DNA from: CALBPI01 sp038521865
Lineage (GTDB): Bacteria; Pseudomonadota; Gammaproteobacteria; Steroidobacterales; Woeseiaceae
Reading direction: 5' to 3'
NCBI GenBank assembly: GCA_038521865.1
Contig: JBCBKO010000002.1
Span: forward strand, 310,001 to 374,000
Length of the DNA stretch: 64,000 nt
The notes beneath the pieces were generated by a model. It ran no database searches and was not told where the DNA came from. It saw only the letters and a list, made by a program, of their open reading frames with translations. The translations under genes and the position numbers were made by a program. How positions within the stretch are numbered: the first letter of the stretch is position 1; each line of letters begins with the position of its first letter. Shown here one piece after another: positions 8,586 through 17,070 of this stretch.

Positions 8586-10429
8586 TGTGAAGGTCTCCGT
8601 GGATGAATGGTGGTCAGTTCGATCGCCGGGTGTTCTGGTCGATCTGCCAGGCGATTACGCCAGCGGCTGGCGGCAGCCCGGACGATTTGCGTGCCCAGTT
8701 CGCCCGGGGAAAGCCGGGCCAAGGCCATCGCCTTCGCTGTGGCACTGTTGACGGACATTGGCTCGATGGCGAGCACACGAGCTACGGTGATCGCGCCTTC
8801 TGCGGTGCAGTGCAGGTCAACGCGGCCAACATCCCGGCATTGAAGGGCACGGAGCGCGGCGACGGCAGTGGCTTGGATATTGGCCTCGCAGGTGTCGGAC
8901 CAGGCATTCGGGATCGGTTCCAGGCTGCGGAATCCCGGTCCCCGCTTTGCCTTTTGCAAGAGGGGTAGCACCCGGGGGTTGTCCTGTTCGGGACCAACCA
9001 CGATAGCGGTGATGGCGGTCCCAGCAGGGACGGCTTCCAGCACGGTCACTCCGTATCGCGACTCAGTTTTTTCGATGGCGCGACGTAAGGTTTTTGGCTC
9101 GCGAACAGTGATGGCGCCGCGGTCAGATTGGTGACGCGGCCGCACCCAAACCGCCTTTTGATTCTCGACGCGCTGTCGGGCGACATCCACCGTGACCGTC
9201 TCGGGAACCGAGACGCGCGCAGCTTTAAGAGTCTCGAGTTGGCGCAGTCGGTCGTCGAACAGACAAGGCGCCTGAGGCCCGGGACCGGTGTAGGGCAAAC
9301 CGAGCATCTCGCACATCAAGGGCACTTGCCCAAGCCGTCCCGCCCCGTGCATGCCGCCCGAGCAGTTGTAGACAATTTGCGCAACCTGATCCAGGCGTTG
9401 TACGCCGCCGGACAACTCACGCAGCGCAGCCGGTAGCGTGCTGTCACCCTCCATGATCCGAACTTCGAAACCGCCGGCCCTCAGGCCGTCAATCAAGGGC
9501 TGCAAGCGCGCGCGACGGTAGCGCCGTGGCGCACCCGGGGTCGTATGGTGCATTGGGGGTTCACCGAAACGGCTGCGTACCACGACGACCGTGCCCTGAG
9601 CCGACGCACGCGGCCCCGATGTCGAGTTGCCCGGGCGGAACCCTTCGAAGAGCCGCAGATCGAGAAACTCGGACAGAAATACGATGGCAATGAGCTGCGT
9701 GACGAGCAATTCGGGGCAACCGAGCATCAACTCGCGCAGCGCCGTGATCTGGCTCAATGCCGTGATGACGATGGCAAGTGCAATCGTTGTACCGGTGCGC
9801 CACGCGGCCATAGCCATGTTTTCGCGGGCAAACGTTGCGGCGACACTCTCGGCAAGCATGGCAAGGATCACGACCGGGAAGAACGCCATGCTCCAGAGCA
9901 TCGAAGAGTCCAGCCAGCTTCCAACCAGAAGACTTAGCAACATCGTGATCGATACGATGCAGAGAATGACGGCGACGCGCGCGTACAGCGGCATGCCTGA
10001 CCGACGCATCGCTGGTCTCACGAGAACCACGGTGGCGGCGATCAGCAGAATGAGGCACAAGCTCGGCACGACGCCGATGTTCTGAAACCCGATGGCGATG
10101 AGAATTGCACGAAACCCGAGTACACGGATGCCGAGTGTGAGCCGCGTAAATGCCGTCAGCAGCGCAGCGATGGGCAGCAGCAGGATGTAGAGGACCACGT
10201 CTCGGTCTTCATGGCTGACCCAGTTCAGGTGCACTGACCCGTTGAGCCACTGGCCAACGGCCAACACGCCGGATGGATCGGGGTGCGCCTGCGCGAGAAG
10301 GCGCAGATTCATGCTGAGCAGCGGCAGCGTCCCGATAACGAGCAGCACAAGCAACCACACATCCGAGATGCGCCGTCGGTCGCGCACCAAGCCGCGGCGA
10401 GCGGTATCGGAATACGAGTTCGCCACCAC
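8552..10429 (-). CDS. 7TM (7TM_transglut-type) / ATP-grasp fusion protein
   Basis: A 625-residue membrane protein. Residues about 25-260 hold seven or eight hydrophobic helices that resemble the 7TM domain usually fused to an inactive transglutaminase (conserved LLPIAALLTAFTRLTLGIRV; AFFPVVILAMLAES; PELLVTQLIAIVFLSE). The transglutaminase part is absent. Residues about 285-560 are a D-Ala-D-Ala-ligase-like ATP-grasp (YNCSGGMHGAGRLGQ, MLGLPYTGPGPQA, ALQCRDVGRVDLH). Key positions look altered: the KP..EGSS loop reads RPRHQSDRGAI, and the ExN metal motif near the end reads VARVLAIEPM. It may therefore be a divergent ligase or a non-catalytic one. The GTG start at 10429 lies just after the HlyD stop. 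Family is fairly sure; activity is not. Confidence 0.82.
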   Translation of the reverse strand: MVANSYSDTARRGLVRDRRRISDVWLLVLLVIGTLPLLSMNLRLLAQAHPDPSGVLAVGQWLNGSVHLNWVSHEDRDVVLYILLLPIAALLTAFTRLTLGIRVLGFRAILIAIGFQNIGVVPSLCLILLIAATVVLVRPAMRRSGMPLYARVAVILCIVSITMLLSLLVGSWLDSSMLWSMAFFPVVILAMLAESVAATFARENMAMAAWRTGTTIALAIVITALSQITALRELMLGCPELLVTQLIAIVFLSEFLDLRLFEGFRPGNSTSGPRASAQGTVVVVRSRFGEPPMHHTTPGAPRRYRRARLQPLIDGLRAGGFEVRIMEGDSTLPAALRELSGGVQRLDQVAQIVYNCSGGMHGAGRLGQVPLMCEMLGLPYTGPGPQAPCLFDDRLRQLETLKAARVSVPETVTVDVARQRVENQKAVWVRPRHQSDRGAITVREPKTLRRAIEKTESRYGVTVLEAVPAGTAITAIVVGPEQDNPRVLPLLQKAKRGPGFRSLEPIPNAWSDTCEANIQATAVAALRALQCRDVGRVDLHCTAEGAITVARVLAIEPMSVNSATAKAMALARLSPGELGTQIVRAAASRWRNRLADRPEHPAIELTTIHPRRPSQCDTSASSASA

Positions 10430-10431
10430 CG

Positions 10432-11643
10432 TCAGTCTCCCCCGCGACGGATATCGACGACCGCGGAAAGGCCCGGTCGCGCCAGTCGAGGCGGTGAGTC
10501 AAGGCGAACCGCGACGCCGATCTGTGGCGTCGGACGCATCCGCGACTCGCGGGTTTGCGGCAGGTAGTCCAAGGGCATTTCAAAGTCTGTGGCCAAACCG
10601 ATTCGCGTAATCCGTCCCGCGAAACGCTCACCGGGGAGTGCTGGGAAACTCACCTGAACAGCACTTCCCTGCCCAAAGTCACTCAGCGCTTCTTCAGGCA
10701 CCCAGGCTTCTATCCACGCACTCTCTGAGAGCCAGAGACTCAGGACAGGCGTGCCGGTTGCGACGGCCATTCCGGGCTGCGCAAGGCGGCGAATGACAGC
10801 GCCCTCGGCGGGCGCGTAGACCCGTGTGCTCTCGATGTCCGCCAACACCTGCTCGAGCGCTGTCTCGGCCTCGCGGCGCTCCGCCTCGAGGACGCGGAGC
10901 CGCGCCTCCAGCAACGCGACCGCATCCATGGCGAGTTCTGCCTGTTGAAGTTCAGCGAGCGCTCCGGAAGCAGACGCTGTCGCCGCCTCGGCGAGTGAGC
11001 TTGCGGCGGCAGCTTTTGCAGCCGCATCCCTGATCGTCTCGGTGGGAATTGCGCCGTTGCTCTCGAGGGACTTGCGCGCGGCGTGAAAAGCCTTTGCATC
11101 GTCTGCCTGCAGGCGCGCTGCCTCGGCTTCGGCTTGCCTCTGTTGATGTCTCGAAACGGCTCGCGCTCGCTCGGCGTCTGCCTCTTGTCGCTCGAATACG
11201 AGCTCGGCACGGCTCAGGCGGAGGCGTTCGTCGAGCGTGGCAATGGCCGCTTCGGCTGCGGCGCGCCGCGCCTGCAAGTGACGATCGTCAAGCCTGGCGA
11301 GGAGCTGACCCTTTTTCACGCGATCACCGTCCTCCACGAGCATCTCGGCGATGACACCCTCGCCGCGCACGCCCAACTGTGAGAGGTGCGCTCGCACGAG
11401 CGCGTTCCGGGTCACGATGTGCGTCGTGCGGAAGTGCGCCCACATGGCTGCGGTCACGACAACGGCCGCAAGGAGCACAGCCGCGACCAACGCTGTGATC
11501 CTGCGCCGGGTCTGATCGGACGATGCCGCGTGTGGGTCCACCAACCCCGACGATAGATCAGTGTCGGTCGGCGTCGATGGCGCCGGTTGCGACGGTACGG
11601 GCGTCAGCGCTTCAGGACTGTTGGTGCTGTCTTCAGGCGCCAT
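10432..11643 (-). CDS. HlyD/EmrA-family periplasmic adaptor protein
   Basis: Membrane-fusion protein that would link an inner-membrane transporter to the outer membrane. A Pro/Ser/Thr-rich cytoplasmic tail (1-45) precedes one helix (ALVAAVLLAAVVVTAAMWA). The split biotinyl-lipoyl motif follows (GEGVIAEMLVEDGDRVKKGQLLARLD, second half VYAPAEGAVIRRLAQPG), separated by a long Ala/Glu-rich coiled-coil hairpin (about 130-280). A beta-barrel domain comes last (SAVQVSFPALPGERFAGRITRIG). ATG 11643 overlaps the upstream gene by 11 nt. No ABC or MFS partner is in the operon, so the 7TM protein is the only membrane candidate nearby. Export of the pathway product is inferred. Confidence 0.9.
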   Translation of the reverse strand: MAPEDSTNSPEALTPVPSQPAPSTPTDTDLSSGLVDPHAASSDQTRRRITALVAAVLLAAVVVTAAMWAHFRTTHIVTRNALVRAHLSQLGVRGEGVIAEMLVEDGDRVKKGQLLARLDDRHLQARRAAAEAAIATLDERLRLSRAELVFERQEADAERARAVSRHQQRQAEAEAARLQADDAKAFHAARKSLESNGAIPTETIRDAAAKAAAASSLAEAATASASGALAELQQAELAMDAVALLEARLRVLEAERREAETALEQVLADIESTRVYAPAEGAVIRRLAQPGMAVATGTPVLSLWLSESAWIEAWVPEEALSDFGQGSAVQVSFPALPGERFAGRITRIGLATDFEMPLDYLPQTRESRMRPTPQIGVAVRLDSPPRLARPGLSAVVDIRRGGD

Positions 11644-12520
11644 AACCGGCTCCCGTCTCTGCTGCGCAACGTGACACTGCGTCGAGGTCCTCTCGGGTAC
11701 CTTCGTTAATGGCAGCGATAATCAGCTCACGCAGGTAGCCTCGGGTCACGAACTGGCTGAAGCTGTGACCAATTCCGGGCACTTCCTGATAACTGATGTC
11801 AGCGTCCACCCGGTAGAGCCTCGCAGCCATCCGCATAGAGAGAACCCATCGGCGAGCCCGCTCGACGCGGCTCATCCCTTGCTGCTTGTCGAGCTCCGGA
11901 TTGCTTCTCAGGTTTTTGGTTTCAAAATCCTGCGCACCGACCAGCACGCTCATTGGCACTTTCAGGAAGGCCTCTGGGTTCATGCTGACTCGGCGCAGCT
12001 TGCGTGCCGTCTCAAGACCGTAGGGATAGGCCATCTCGCGATCCGGAAACGTGTACCAACCCGAAGAGATGGCGATGAGCCGCGAGACTCTCTGCGGATA
12101 GATCATCGTGTAGCGATGCGCGAACTGGCCACCACCGCTGTAGCCGATCAGCACGAATCGGTCGGCGCTCAATCCATAACGGGAGGCTGCGTCTTCCAGA
12201 CCGGCGTTGAAGTAGTGATCAGCGCGAAGTCCATCTGACCCTTTACCGAGGCGTTGATAGCGCAGGTGCTGCGTCTTGCTGAAGAACGGCGCAAGCAGTG
12301 GTCGACCTGTGTCATCCGCGAGCGCCTTCAGGTGCTTCAGCTGCTCGTGTACGCGTCGGCCATAACCGTGCACGAACACAAGCGGTTCAAGGTTTGTATC
12401 GCCCCCCCGCGGCACGTAGGCGAGGTAGTGAAGGCCGGTTGGCCCCTTATGGGTTCGAATAGGCTCGACGCCGATGTCGCGCGGAGTGATCTCGATGGGA
12501 GGGATGCGTACGACGCTCAT
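11633..12520 (-). CDS. Alpha/beta hydrolase (esterase/PHB-depolymerase-like)
   Basis: A 295-residue serine hydrolase with no signal peptide. The nucleophile elbow IGYSGGGQFAHRY gives Ser in GxSxG near residue 129. The acid is likely Asp in VLVGAQDFETKN and the base His in VPGIGHSFSQF. An oxyanion HGYGRR motif follows LVFVHG. Start ATG 12520 shares one base with the stop of the preceding gene (TGATG), so translation is coupled. In the operon it may release or trim an ester or thioester intermediate; that role is guesswork from context. Confidence 0.85.
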   Translation of the reverse strand: MSVVRIPPIEITPRDIGVEPIRTHKGPTGLHYLAYVPRGGDTNLEPLVFVHGYGRRVHEQLKHLKALADDTGRPLLAPFFSKTQHLRYQRLGKGSDGLRADHYFNAGLEDAASRYGLSADRFVLIGYSGGGQFAHRYTMIYPQRVSRLIAISSGWYTFPDREMAYPYGLETARKLRRVSMNPEAFLKVPMSVLVGAQDFETKNLRSNPELDKQQGMSRVERARRWVLSMRMAARLYRVDADISYQEVPGIGHSFSQFVTRGYLRELIIAAINEGTREDLDAVSRCAAETGAGYGA

Positions 12521-13704
12521 CAGCTTGCCTCCTGAGTGCGCTGGGTCGCCAGCACGCGATCGAGCAAGTCACCGGCAATGGCGACCGTGGCCAACTCCTC
12601 GCGGTTCGTTGTGCGCAGACCAATGACCGCTTCGGCCTCGCGTCGCTGCAGGGGCGATGCAGTCAGCAGGCCGCTCAACGCTAGTACCGGTGGGGCGGCA
12701 CTCGGCAGCGCGGCGATCCCTGCAGCGGCACCCATGGCGTCGCGTGCTGCCAGAACCACGCCGTCCACAATGCGCGAGAACATGCTGCGCGATATCAGCT
12801 GCCTGGTCTCCCGCTGGAAGACACCATCGGCGACCTCCATAACGATGACGTCGATGTTGTGGTCCGCCATGTCCTGGACCATGTCGAGAATCCCGCGCTC
12901 GATGCGCTCGATATCGACGAGATAGGTCGAGGCCATACCCACATCGGTGAAATCGAGCACATGATCGGCGCCCGCGTCGTGCAGCAGCCACGAGTCCCCG
13001 CCGGCACCAGTGCCCGTGGCCTTGATGTAACCAACCCGGTGGCCGGCATTACGCAGCCCGCGAAGCAGGAACGCGGCCGTCTGCGTTTTGCCGGCGTCCA
13101 TGGCGGTGCCGAGGATCGCGACGACCGGAGGTGTTGATTCTTTGTTGCCGCGTGGCTTGATAACAAAGCTTTTGAGGTTGATCGGATTGCCGGCGGCATC
13201 ACCCAGCAGGCCCAGCGGCGTAATGCGGGTGGGGCCCCGCGAAATTCGATCGTGCCAGGAGATCGCGTGCGCGGCGATACCCCCGCCAGCAACGAGGTGG
13301 CATGGACCAAGACCATCGGGGACACGGCCCTCGAATTGTTCGCTGGCGTAACGGTTGCCGTATGTGACCACGATGGTGTCGCCCGGGAACAGGCGTCGTC
13401 GTCGTCCGTCGATCAGCTGAAGGTTGGCGTGATGGCCGATGGCATCAACTTTTGCGAGGACAAGGTCCCCGGATACAGGCGTGCCTTGCTCAAGAATTTG
13501 TCGTACCTGTGATCGCGCGACCCGGCGCGTACTGTGCGCCCACGGCGACCGGCGCAGAGTTTCGGCGAAATCGGCACGAAGGGGCTCATCGGCAACCAAT
13601 GGCCGAACCAAGTCAGCGGTTCGTTGAAGAGCAACGCGATTCAGAATCGTCTCGCTGTTCTCGAGTAATTGAGGCCGCCATTGTTCAAACGTCTGCACAC
13701 TCAT
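12520..13704 (-). CDS. SIMIBI-class P-loop NTPase (BioD/CobQ-like) with N-terminal barrel domain
   Basis: First gene of the five-gene operon, 394 residues. Residues about 70-190 form a beta-rich domain of unknown type. The P-loop follows at about 205: VVAILGTAMDAGKTQTAAF, of the deviant Walker A kind found in dethiobiotin synthetase and cobyrinate amidases, with a Walker-B-like strand DVIVMEVADG. No class-I glutaminase domain is present. The DUF1611 family is distantly similar but its usual Walker motif differs. ATG 13704 follows AGGAG at 9 nt. ATP-dependent activation, carboxylation or amidation of a small molecule would fit the family; the exact reaction is unknown. Confidence 0.75.
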   Translation of the reverse strand: MSVQTFEQWRPQLLENSETILNRVALQRTADLVRPLVADEPLRADFAETLRRSPWAHSTRRVARSQVRQILEQGTPVSGDLVLAKVDAIGHHANLQLIDGRRRRLFPGDTIVVTYGNRYASEQFEGRVPDGLGPCHLVAGGGIAAHAISWHDRISRGPTRITPLGLLGDAAGNPINLKSFVIKPRGNKESTPPVVAILGTAMDAGKTQTAAFLLRGLRNAGHRVGYIKATGTGAGGDSWLLHDAGADHVLDFTDVGMASTYLVDIERIERGILDMVQDMADHNIDVIVMEVADGVFQRETRQLISRSMFSRIVDGVVLAARDAMGAAAGIAALPSAAPPVLALSGLLTASPLQRREAEAVIGLRTTNREELATVAIAGDLLDRVLATQRTQEAS

Positions 13705-13795
13705 CGATCGTTACTCCTGGTTGGTGCGCCAAGTCCAGACTCGACGCTTTATTCAACTAAGCGGGCAGATCGGCGCTCAGGGACCCGTCCCGCAT

Positions 13796-13814
13796 TTGGG
13801 GTAGATTACCCCAA
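13796..13814. promoter_or_regulatory. Palindromic operator over the -10 of the operon promoter
   Basis: TTGGGGTA-GAT-TACCCCAA: perfect 8-bp arms with a 3-nt centre. It covers the predicted -10 and the start point, so a bound dimeric regulator would block transcription. No regulator gene lies in the operon. Confidence 0.55.
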
Positions 13815-13830
13815 CTATTTAATTTGACAA
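13803..13830 (-). promoter_or_regulatory. Sigma70-like promoter for the 13704-8019 operon
   Basis: On the minus strand, -35 TTGTCA (13830-13825), a 16-nt spacer and -10 TAATCT (13808-13803). The predicted start near 13796 leaves a leader of about 90 nt before ATG 13704. Confidence 0.5.
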
Positions 13831-14375
13831 TAAGTTTTTCTCGTGGGGACTATCAGGTTTCGCCTGTTGATTTGACGAGGGAACAATGTGCGACTCAGCC
13901 GGCCGTCGAGGTGCCGAAATCAACGCGAGGGCGCTTACCCGAGGGGCCAGGGAGCTCTTCGAGGATCTCCCACCGAGAAGATGGGTCCGTCCCAGATCAT
14001 GCCTGGTCTACCAGAAGATCCCGGAATGCGCGGTGGCCGACGCTTACGTCGGCTGAGCAGCTGCAACACCGCTTGCGGATCCGTCGTTAGCACGAATGCG
14101 ATGCCAGTCGCGAATAGGAACGCGGGTTTGGGGACCGAGCATGGGAAGGTGAAGCACAAATGCGGCAGGTCACCGCGCATTAAACCGCCGGCCGATACGG
14201 TCTAGACGTGGCGGCCGCGAGCGTCTTGGTAGGGACGCGTAAGGAAGCGCTTGATCAAACCCGGCGTGCGGTAGAAGTCGAGCGCGCTGATGCTCGCAGT
14301 CAGAAAAAAATCACTGCTGCGAGGTTGATGAACTCGCTGTTCATTCAATGAGCCGAATCGCGATGGGAGTGAGAA
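13831..14375. other. Non-coding or unrecognised stretch between operon promoter and tRNA fragment
   Basis: Frames here are short and I recognise none of them. A minus-strand frame of 81 codons (13935-14180) has no SD and no family signature. The segment just left of 14376 would be the original sequence downstream of the tRNA gene before the island inserted. Confidence 0.5.
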
Positions 14376-14424
14376 TGGCGCGCCCGAGAGGATTCGAACC
14401 TCTGACCCCTGCCTTCGGAGGGCA
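14376..14424 (-). repeat. Displaced tRNA-Arg(CCG) 3' end, island attachment site
   Basis: The 49 nt match the 3' end of the intact tRNA at 37074-37122 at 47 positions, from the CCA end through the T-arm to the anticodon stem-loop, then the match stops. The 5' half of a tRNA is absent. The two differences are compensatory: the T-stem reads AGAGG/CCTCT here against ACAGG/CCTGT in the intact gene, so both fold. This is what remains of the resident tRNA 3' end when an element carrying its own copy inserts. Confidence 0.85.
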
Positions 14425-14711
14425 ACCCAGATAGGCGGTGTTATTCGGCGATCGGTGTAGATAATTTCTGAAAGGCCTGCCATATCTAGGTTTCAGCGTT
14501 ATCTAGTCCGAACTTTTTTGACAACGCTTAACCCCACTTTTCGCAGTTTTAGTCGGTCACCTGTCGTTCTTGGTCACGAAAAACTGTGCCTAACTGGCAC
14601 AAAAAGTAGCGCGGAGATCTCAGGTGAAGCGGGTCAAGTCAACTCTCACCCGGAATACTCAGACTGGAGGGGGTAAGGTCAGCACCCATACTCGATTTCC
14701 ACGGGCAACAG

Positions 14712-14976
14712 TTGGTTAATGCCTTGGATGGTGTGACGCAGACTCGCCCTTCAAAAGCCGAAACGGCGGGTCAAGGACCGGGGCCTCAGAACAACATGTG
14801 GACACACAGATTCAAACCACCTGGACCTGAGTTCCCAAGGTATGAATTACTAGATCACATTTGGGTAAGCCCAGCGCTGGCAAACGATGTGAGTAACCCA
14901 ATGATTGATCGAAGAACTAAACACGGAGGGCGATGGCAGTGATCATGATCCCGCATGGGTAAGCCTCAATGACTAA
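14712..14976 (+). pseudogene. Endonuclease/exonuclease/phosphatase-family remnant, frameshifted
   Basis: Only the C-terminal part of the family is left. The first frame gives MWTHRFKPPG, then YELLDHIWVSPALANDV, which matches the usual Y-x-L-I/L-D-x-I-L-V-S motif before the active site. At about 14925 the frame must shift by one base, after which GDGSDHDPAWVSLND and a stop at 14974 give the catalytic SDHDP motif of this nuclease/phosphatase fold. The N-terminal two thirds are missing. Non-functional. Confidence 0.65.
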
Positions 14977-15177
14977 TTGGCGCTGTCACCCCGGGAGTTC
15001 AACGACTAGTGAACGTTAAGATGTGTGAGGCAACTCGCGACAGTTCCGGTCCAATCTGTGATGGCAAAAGCCGTGCACACCAAAACAACTGGTCAGACGT
15101 ACAGTATCTCTGGTCTAAGCGGTCACATAACATCTCGAATCCTAGTCAAAAAACAAGTCAATTTATTAAAAAAATAA

Positions 15178-15246
15178 TTGTAACCCCTTGTATTTTATCG
15201 ATTATAATTTATACAAAGCTAGTCAAGAACCTAGTACACTATCCAT
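15178..15246 (+). promoter_or_regulatory. AT-rich promoter of the HipA-like gene
   Basis: TATAAT at 15203-15208 with a weak -35 TTGTAA at 15178-15183 (19-nt spacer). TTGTAT (15188-15193) and ATACAA (15211-15216) flank the -10 as a short inverted pair. A second -10-like TACACT at 15235-15240 would put the start almost on the GTG codon, so a leaderless message is possible. Confidence 0.4.
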
Positions 15247-16587
15247 GTGGGTAGCGAATTAATCACAGAAGCCCTTAAGGCCTCACCAGCAACCTCGCGG
15301 GAGATTCAGGCACGAACGGGATTGTCGCAGCCAACCGTCGCGAGATACTTACGCGAGTTGGGAACCTCTATTGTCAAGATACCCAACGGGCGATCTCCGC
15401 GATATGCCTTAACCAGGAACGCCTTTGGCGCGAGCGATGAGCTTCCGCTTTTCTTAGTTGACGCATATGGCAACAACACGCTCGCAGCCATTCTAAGGCC
15501 ACTCGCTAGCGGAGGCTTCTTCTTGGAACCCTCGACCGGAATGCCCGAAGTACTGCTCGGTGAGCACAAAGCGGGATACTTCGAAGATCTGCCGTACTTC
15601 CTGCAGGACCTCCGACCGCAAGGTTTCCTCGGGCGCCAAATCGCCGAGAACATGTCGCAAATCTCAGATGAGTTCCCAAGCGACCCTGAACGCTGGTCTA
15701 CTAGGCAAGTTGGGCGATATCTGGTTTCGAACGGAGATGACCTCCCAGGGAATATGCGATTCGGGGAGCAAGCACACCTCCGAGTTCGCAGGGCTCCGGT
15801 GGTGTCGAATAGAGAGGAATACCCGCGACTCGCCGATGGCGTAATGAGAGGAGCAATTCCAGGGTCGTCCGCGGGCGGTGAGCAACCAAAGTTCACGGCA
15901 TATAGCGGGGATCGGTCAGCGCACGTGATAGTAAAGTTTTCACCAAAAGGAACAGACCCTATTGCCAGCCGCTGGAGAGACATTCTTATAACGGAATTCC
16001 ACGCCACGGAAGCACTCCATGAAACTGAATGGCCCGCGGCCGAGACGAACCTTTTTGACCTTGACGGACGACTATTTCTAGAATCGGTTCGATTCGACCG
16101 AGCCGGAGAGCACGGGAGGTTATCAATGATCTCCCTCGCTTCCGTCGATGGAGAGTTCATTGGCCATGGGAGCGGATGGCCTAAGGTGATGAGGGCCTTG
16201 AATGACAGAGATTTGATTTCCTGGCAACACCTCTTTGATGCTGAGGTGCTATGGACATTCGGGCGTATGATTAACAATACAGACATGCATCTCGGGAATC
16301 TCAGTCTTGCCATTAATGGCAATTCTTTTCTGCTTCTTCCTGTATACGACATGTGCTCTATGGGTTTCGCTCCAGTCTCGGGCGAGGTGCAGCCGTTTTC
16401 GTTTCCGGTTCCGGAAATAACGAACCTGTCGGTGCCTGACGCTCCCAAAATTGTGGCAGGCGTCGCCTTTGACTTTTGGAAACGTGTCGAGAACGACCAT
16501 AGAATCTCGGACGAATTTCGCGAATTCCTGCGTCGCTCAAACATCGGCGAAGTAATATTTAGAACATTCAGCTCAGCGGCTGTGTAA
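15247..16587 (+). CDS. HipA-family Ser/Thr kinase, YjjJ type
   Basis: A 446-residue stand-alone HipA-like kinase with its own DNA-binding domain. Residues 1-60 are a winged helix (SREIQARTGLSQPTVARYLREL). The kinase core carries the Gly-rich GSSAGGEQPKF loop (about 210), a nucleotide-contact VIVKFSPKG, the catalytic NNTDMHLGNLSL (Asp, His, Asn) and the metal-binding YDMCSMGF. This layout matches E. coli YjjJ rather than the HipBA pair, and no HipB antitoxin gene precedes it. The GTG start at 15247 has no SD. The TTGTAT/ATACAA pair upstream could be its own operator. Its target is unknown; HipA relatives phosphorylate tRNA synthetases. Confidence 0.86.
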   Translation: MGSELITEALKASPATSREIQARTGLSQPTVARYLRELGTSIVKIPNGRSPRYALTRNAFGASDELPLFLVDAYGNNTLAAILRPLASGGFFLEPSTGMPEVLLGEHKAGYFEDLPYFLQDLRPQGFLGRQIAENMSQISDEFPSDPERWSTRQVGRYLVSNGDDLPGNMRFGEQAHLRVRRAPVVSNREEYPRLADGVMRGAIPGSSAGGEQPKFTAYSGDRSAHVIVKFSPKGTDPIASRWRDILITEFHATEALHETEWPAAETNLFDLDGRLFLESVRFDRAGEHGRLSMISLASVDGEFIGHGSGWPKVMRALNDRDLISWQHLFDAEVLWTFGRMINNTDMHLGNLSLAINGNSFLLLPVYDMCSMGFAPVSGEVQPFSFPVPEITNLSVPDAPKIVAGVAFDFWKRVENDHRISDEFREFLRRSNIGEVIFRTFSSAAV

Positions 16588-16803
16588 CGCATCCTCAACG
16601 CGCAAACGATCGTACGGAAAAACTACCAGTTGAAATAGATGGCGTGCCCACGTGTTTAGCCTGATCTCTTCAAGCTTTGACGATACTGACGCGCTGATGT
16701 AATCCCCCCATTTTTAGCCCGGGTAATCATTGACCTTCCCCCGATATCCGGTCCGTGAACTCACTAGGATTTCCCTGTATTTTGACCGATGGGAGGTCCG
16801 CAG

Positions 16804-17070
16804 ATGAAGCGCAAACGATTTTCCGAAGAGCAGATCATTACGATCTTGAAGGCCCACGAGTCTGGTGTGCCGCTGGCTGACCTAGCTCGCGAGCACGGCT
16901 TCGCCGAGGGCACGATTTACACCTGGAAGGCCAAGTACGGCGGCATGGAAGTATCCGAGGCGAAGCGGTTGAAGGAGCTTGAGACCGAGAACAAGAAGTT
17001 CAAGAAGCTGTTGGCCGAGACGATGCTCGAGAAGGTAGCCCTGAAGGATGCCCTCGGGCGAAAGTGGTGA
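16804..17070 (+). CDS. IS3-family transposase OrfA
   Basis: An 88-residue DNA-binding subunit. MKRKRFSEEQIITILKAHES opens the helix-turn-helix and LAREHGFAEGTIYTWKAKYG is the recognition part; a C-terminal leucine-zipper-like stretch (LKELETENKKFKKLLAETML) follows. ATG 16804 has GGGAGG upstream. It overlaps orfB by a few bases, as needed for the -1 frameshift fusion protein of this family. Intact, but its partner is broken. Confidence 0.85.
   Translation: MKRKRFSEEQIITILKAHESGVPLADLAREHGFAEGTIYTWKAKYGGMEVSEAKRLKELETENKKFKKLLAETMLEKVALKDALGRKW

Noticed and set aside
13935..14180. 81-codon minus-strand frame left of the tRNA fragment
   Set aside because: No start signal, no similarity I recognise, and composition alone explains the open frame.
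14585..14601. TGTGCC-TAACT-GGCACA hairpin with T-run on the minus strand
   Set aside because: Six-pair stem only, and no gene on that strand ends nearby; too weak to call a terminator.
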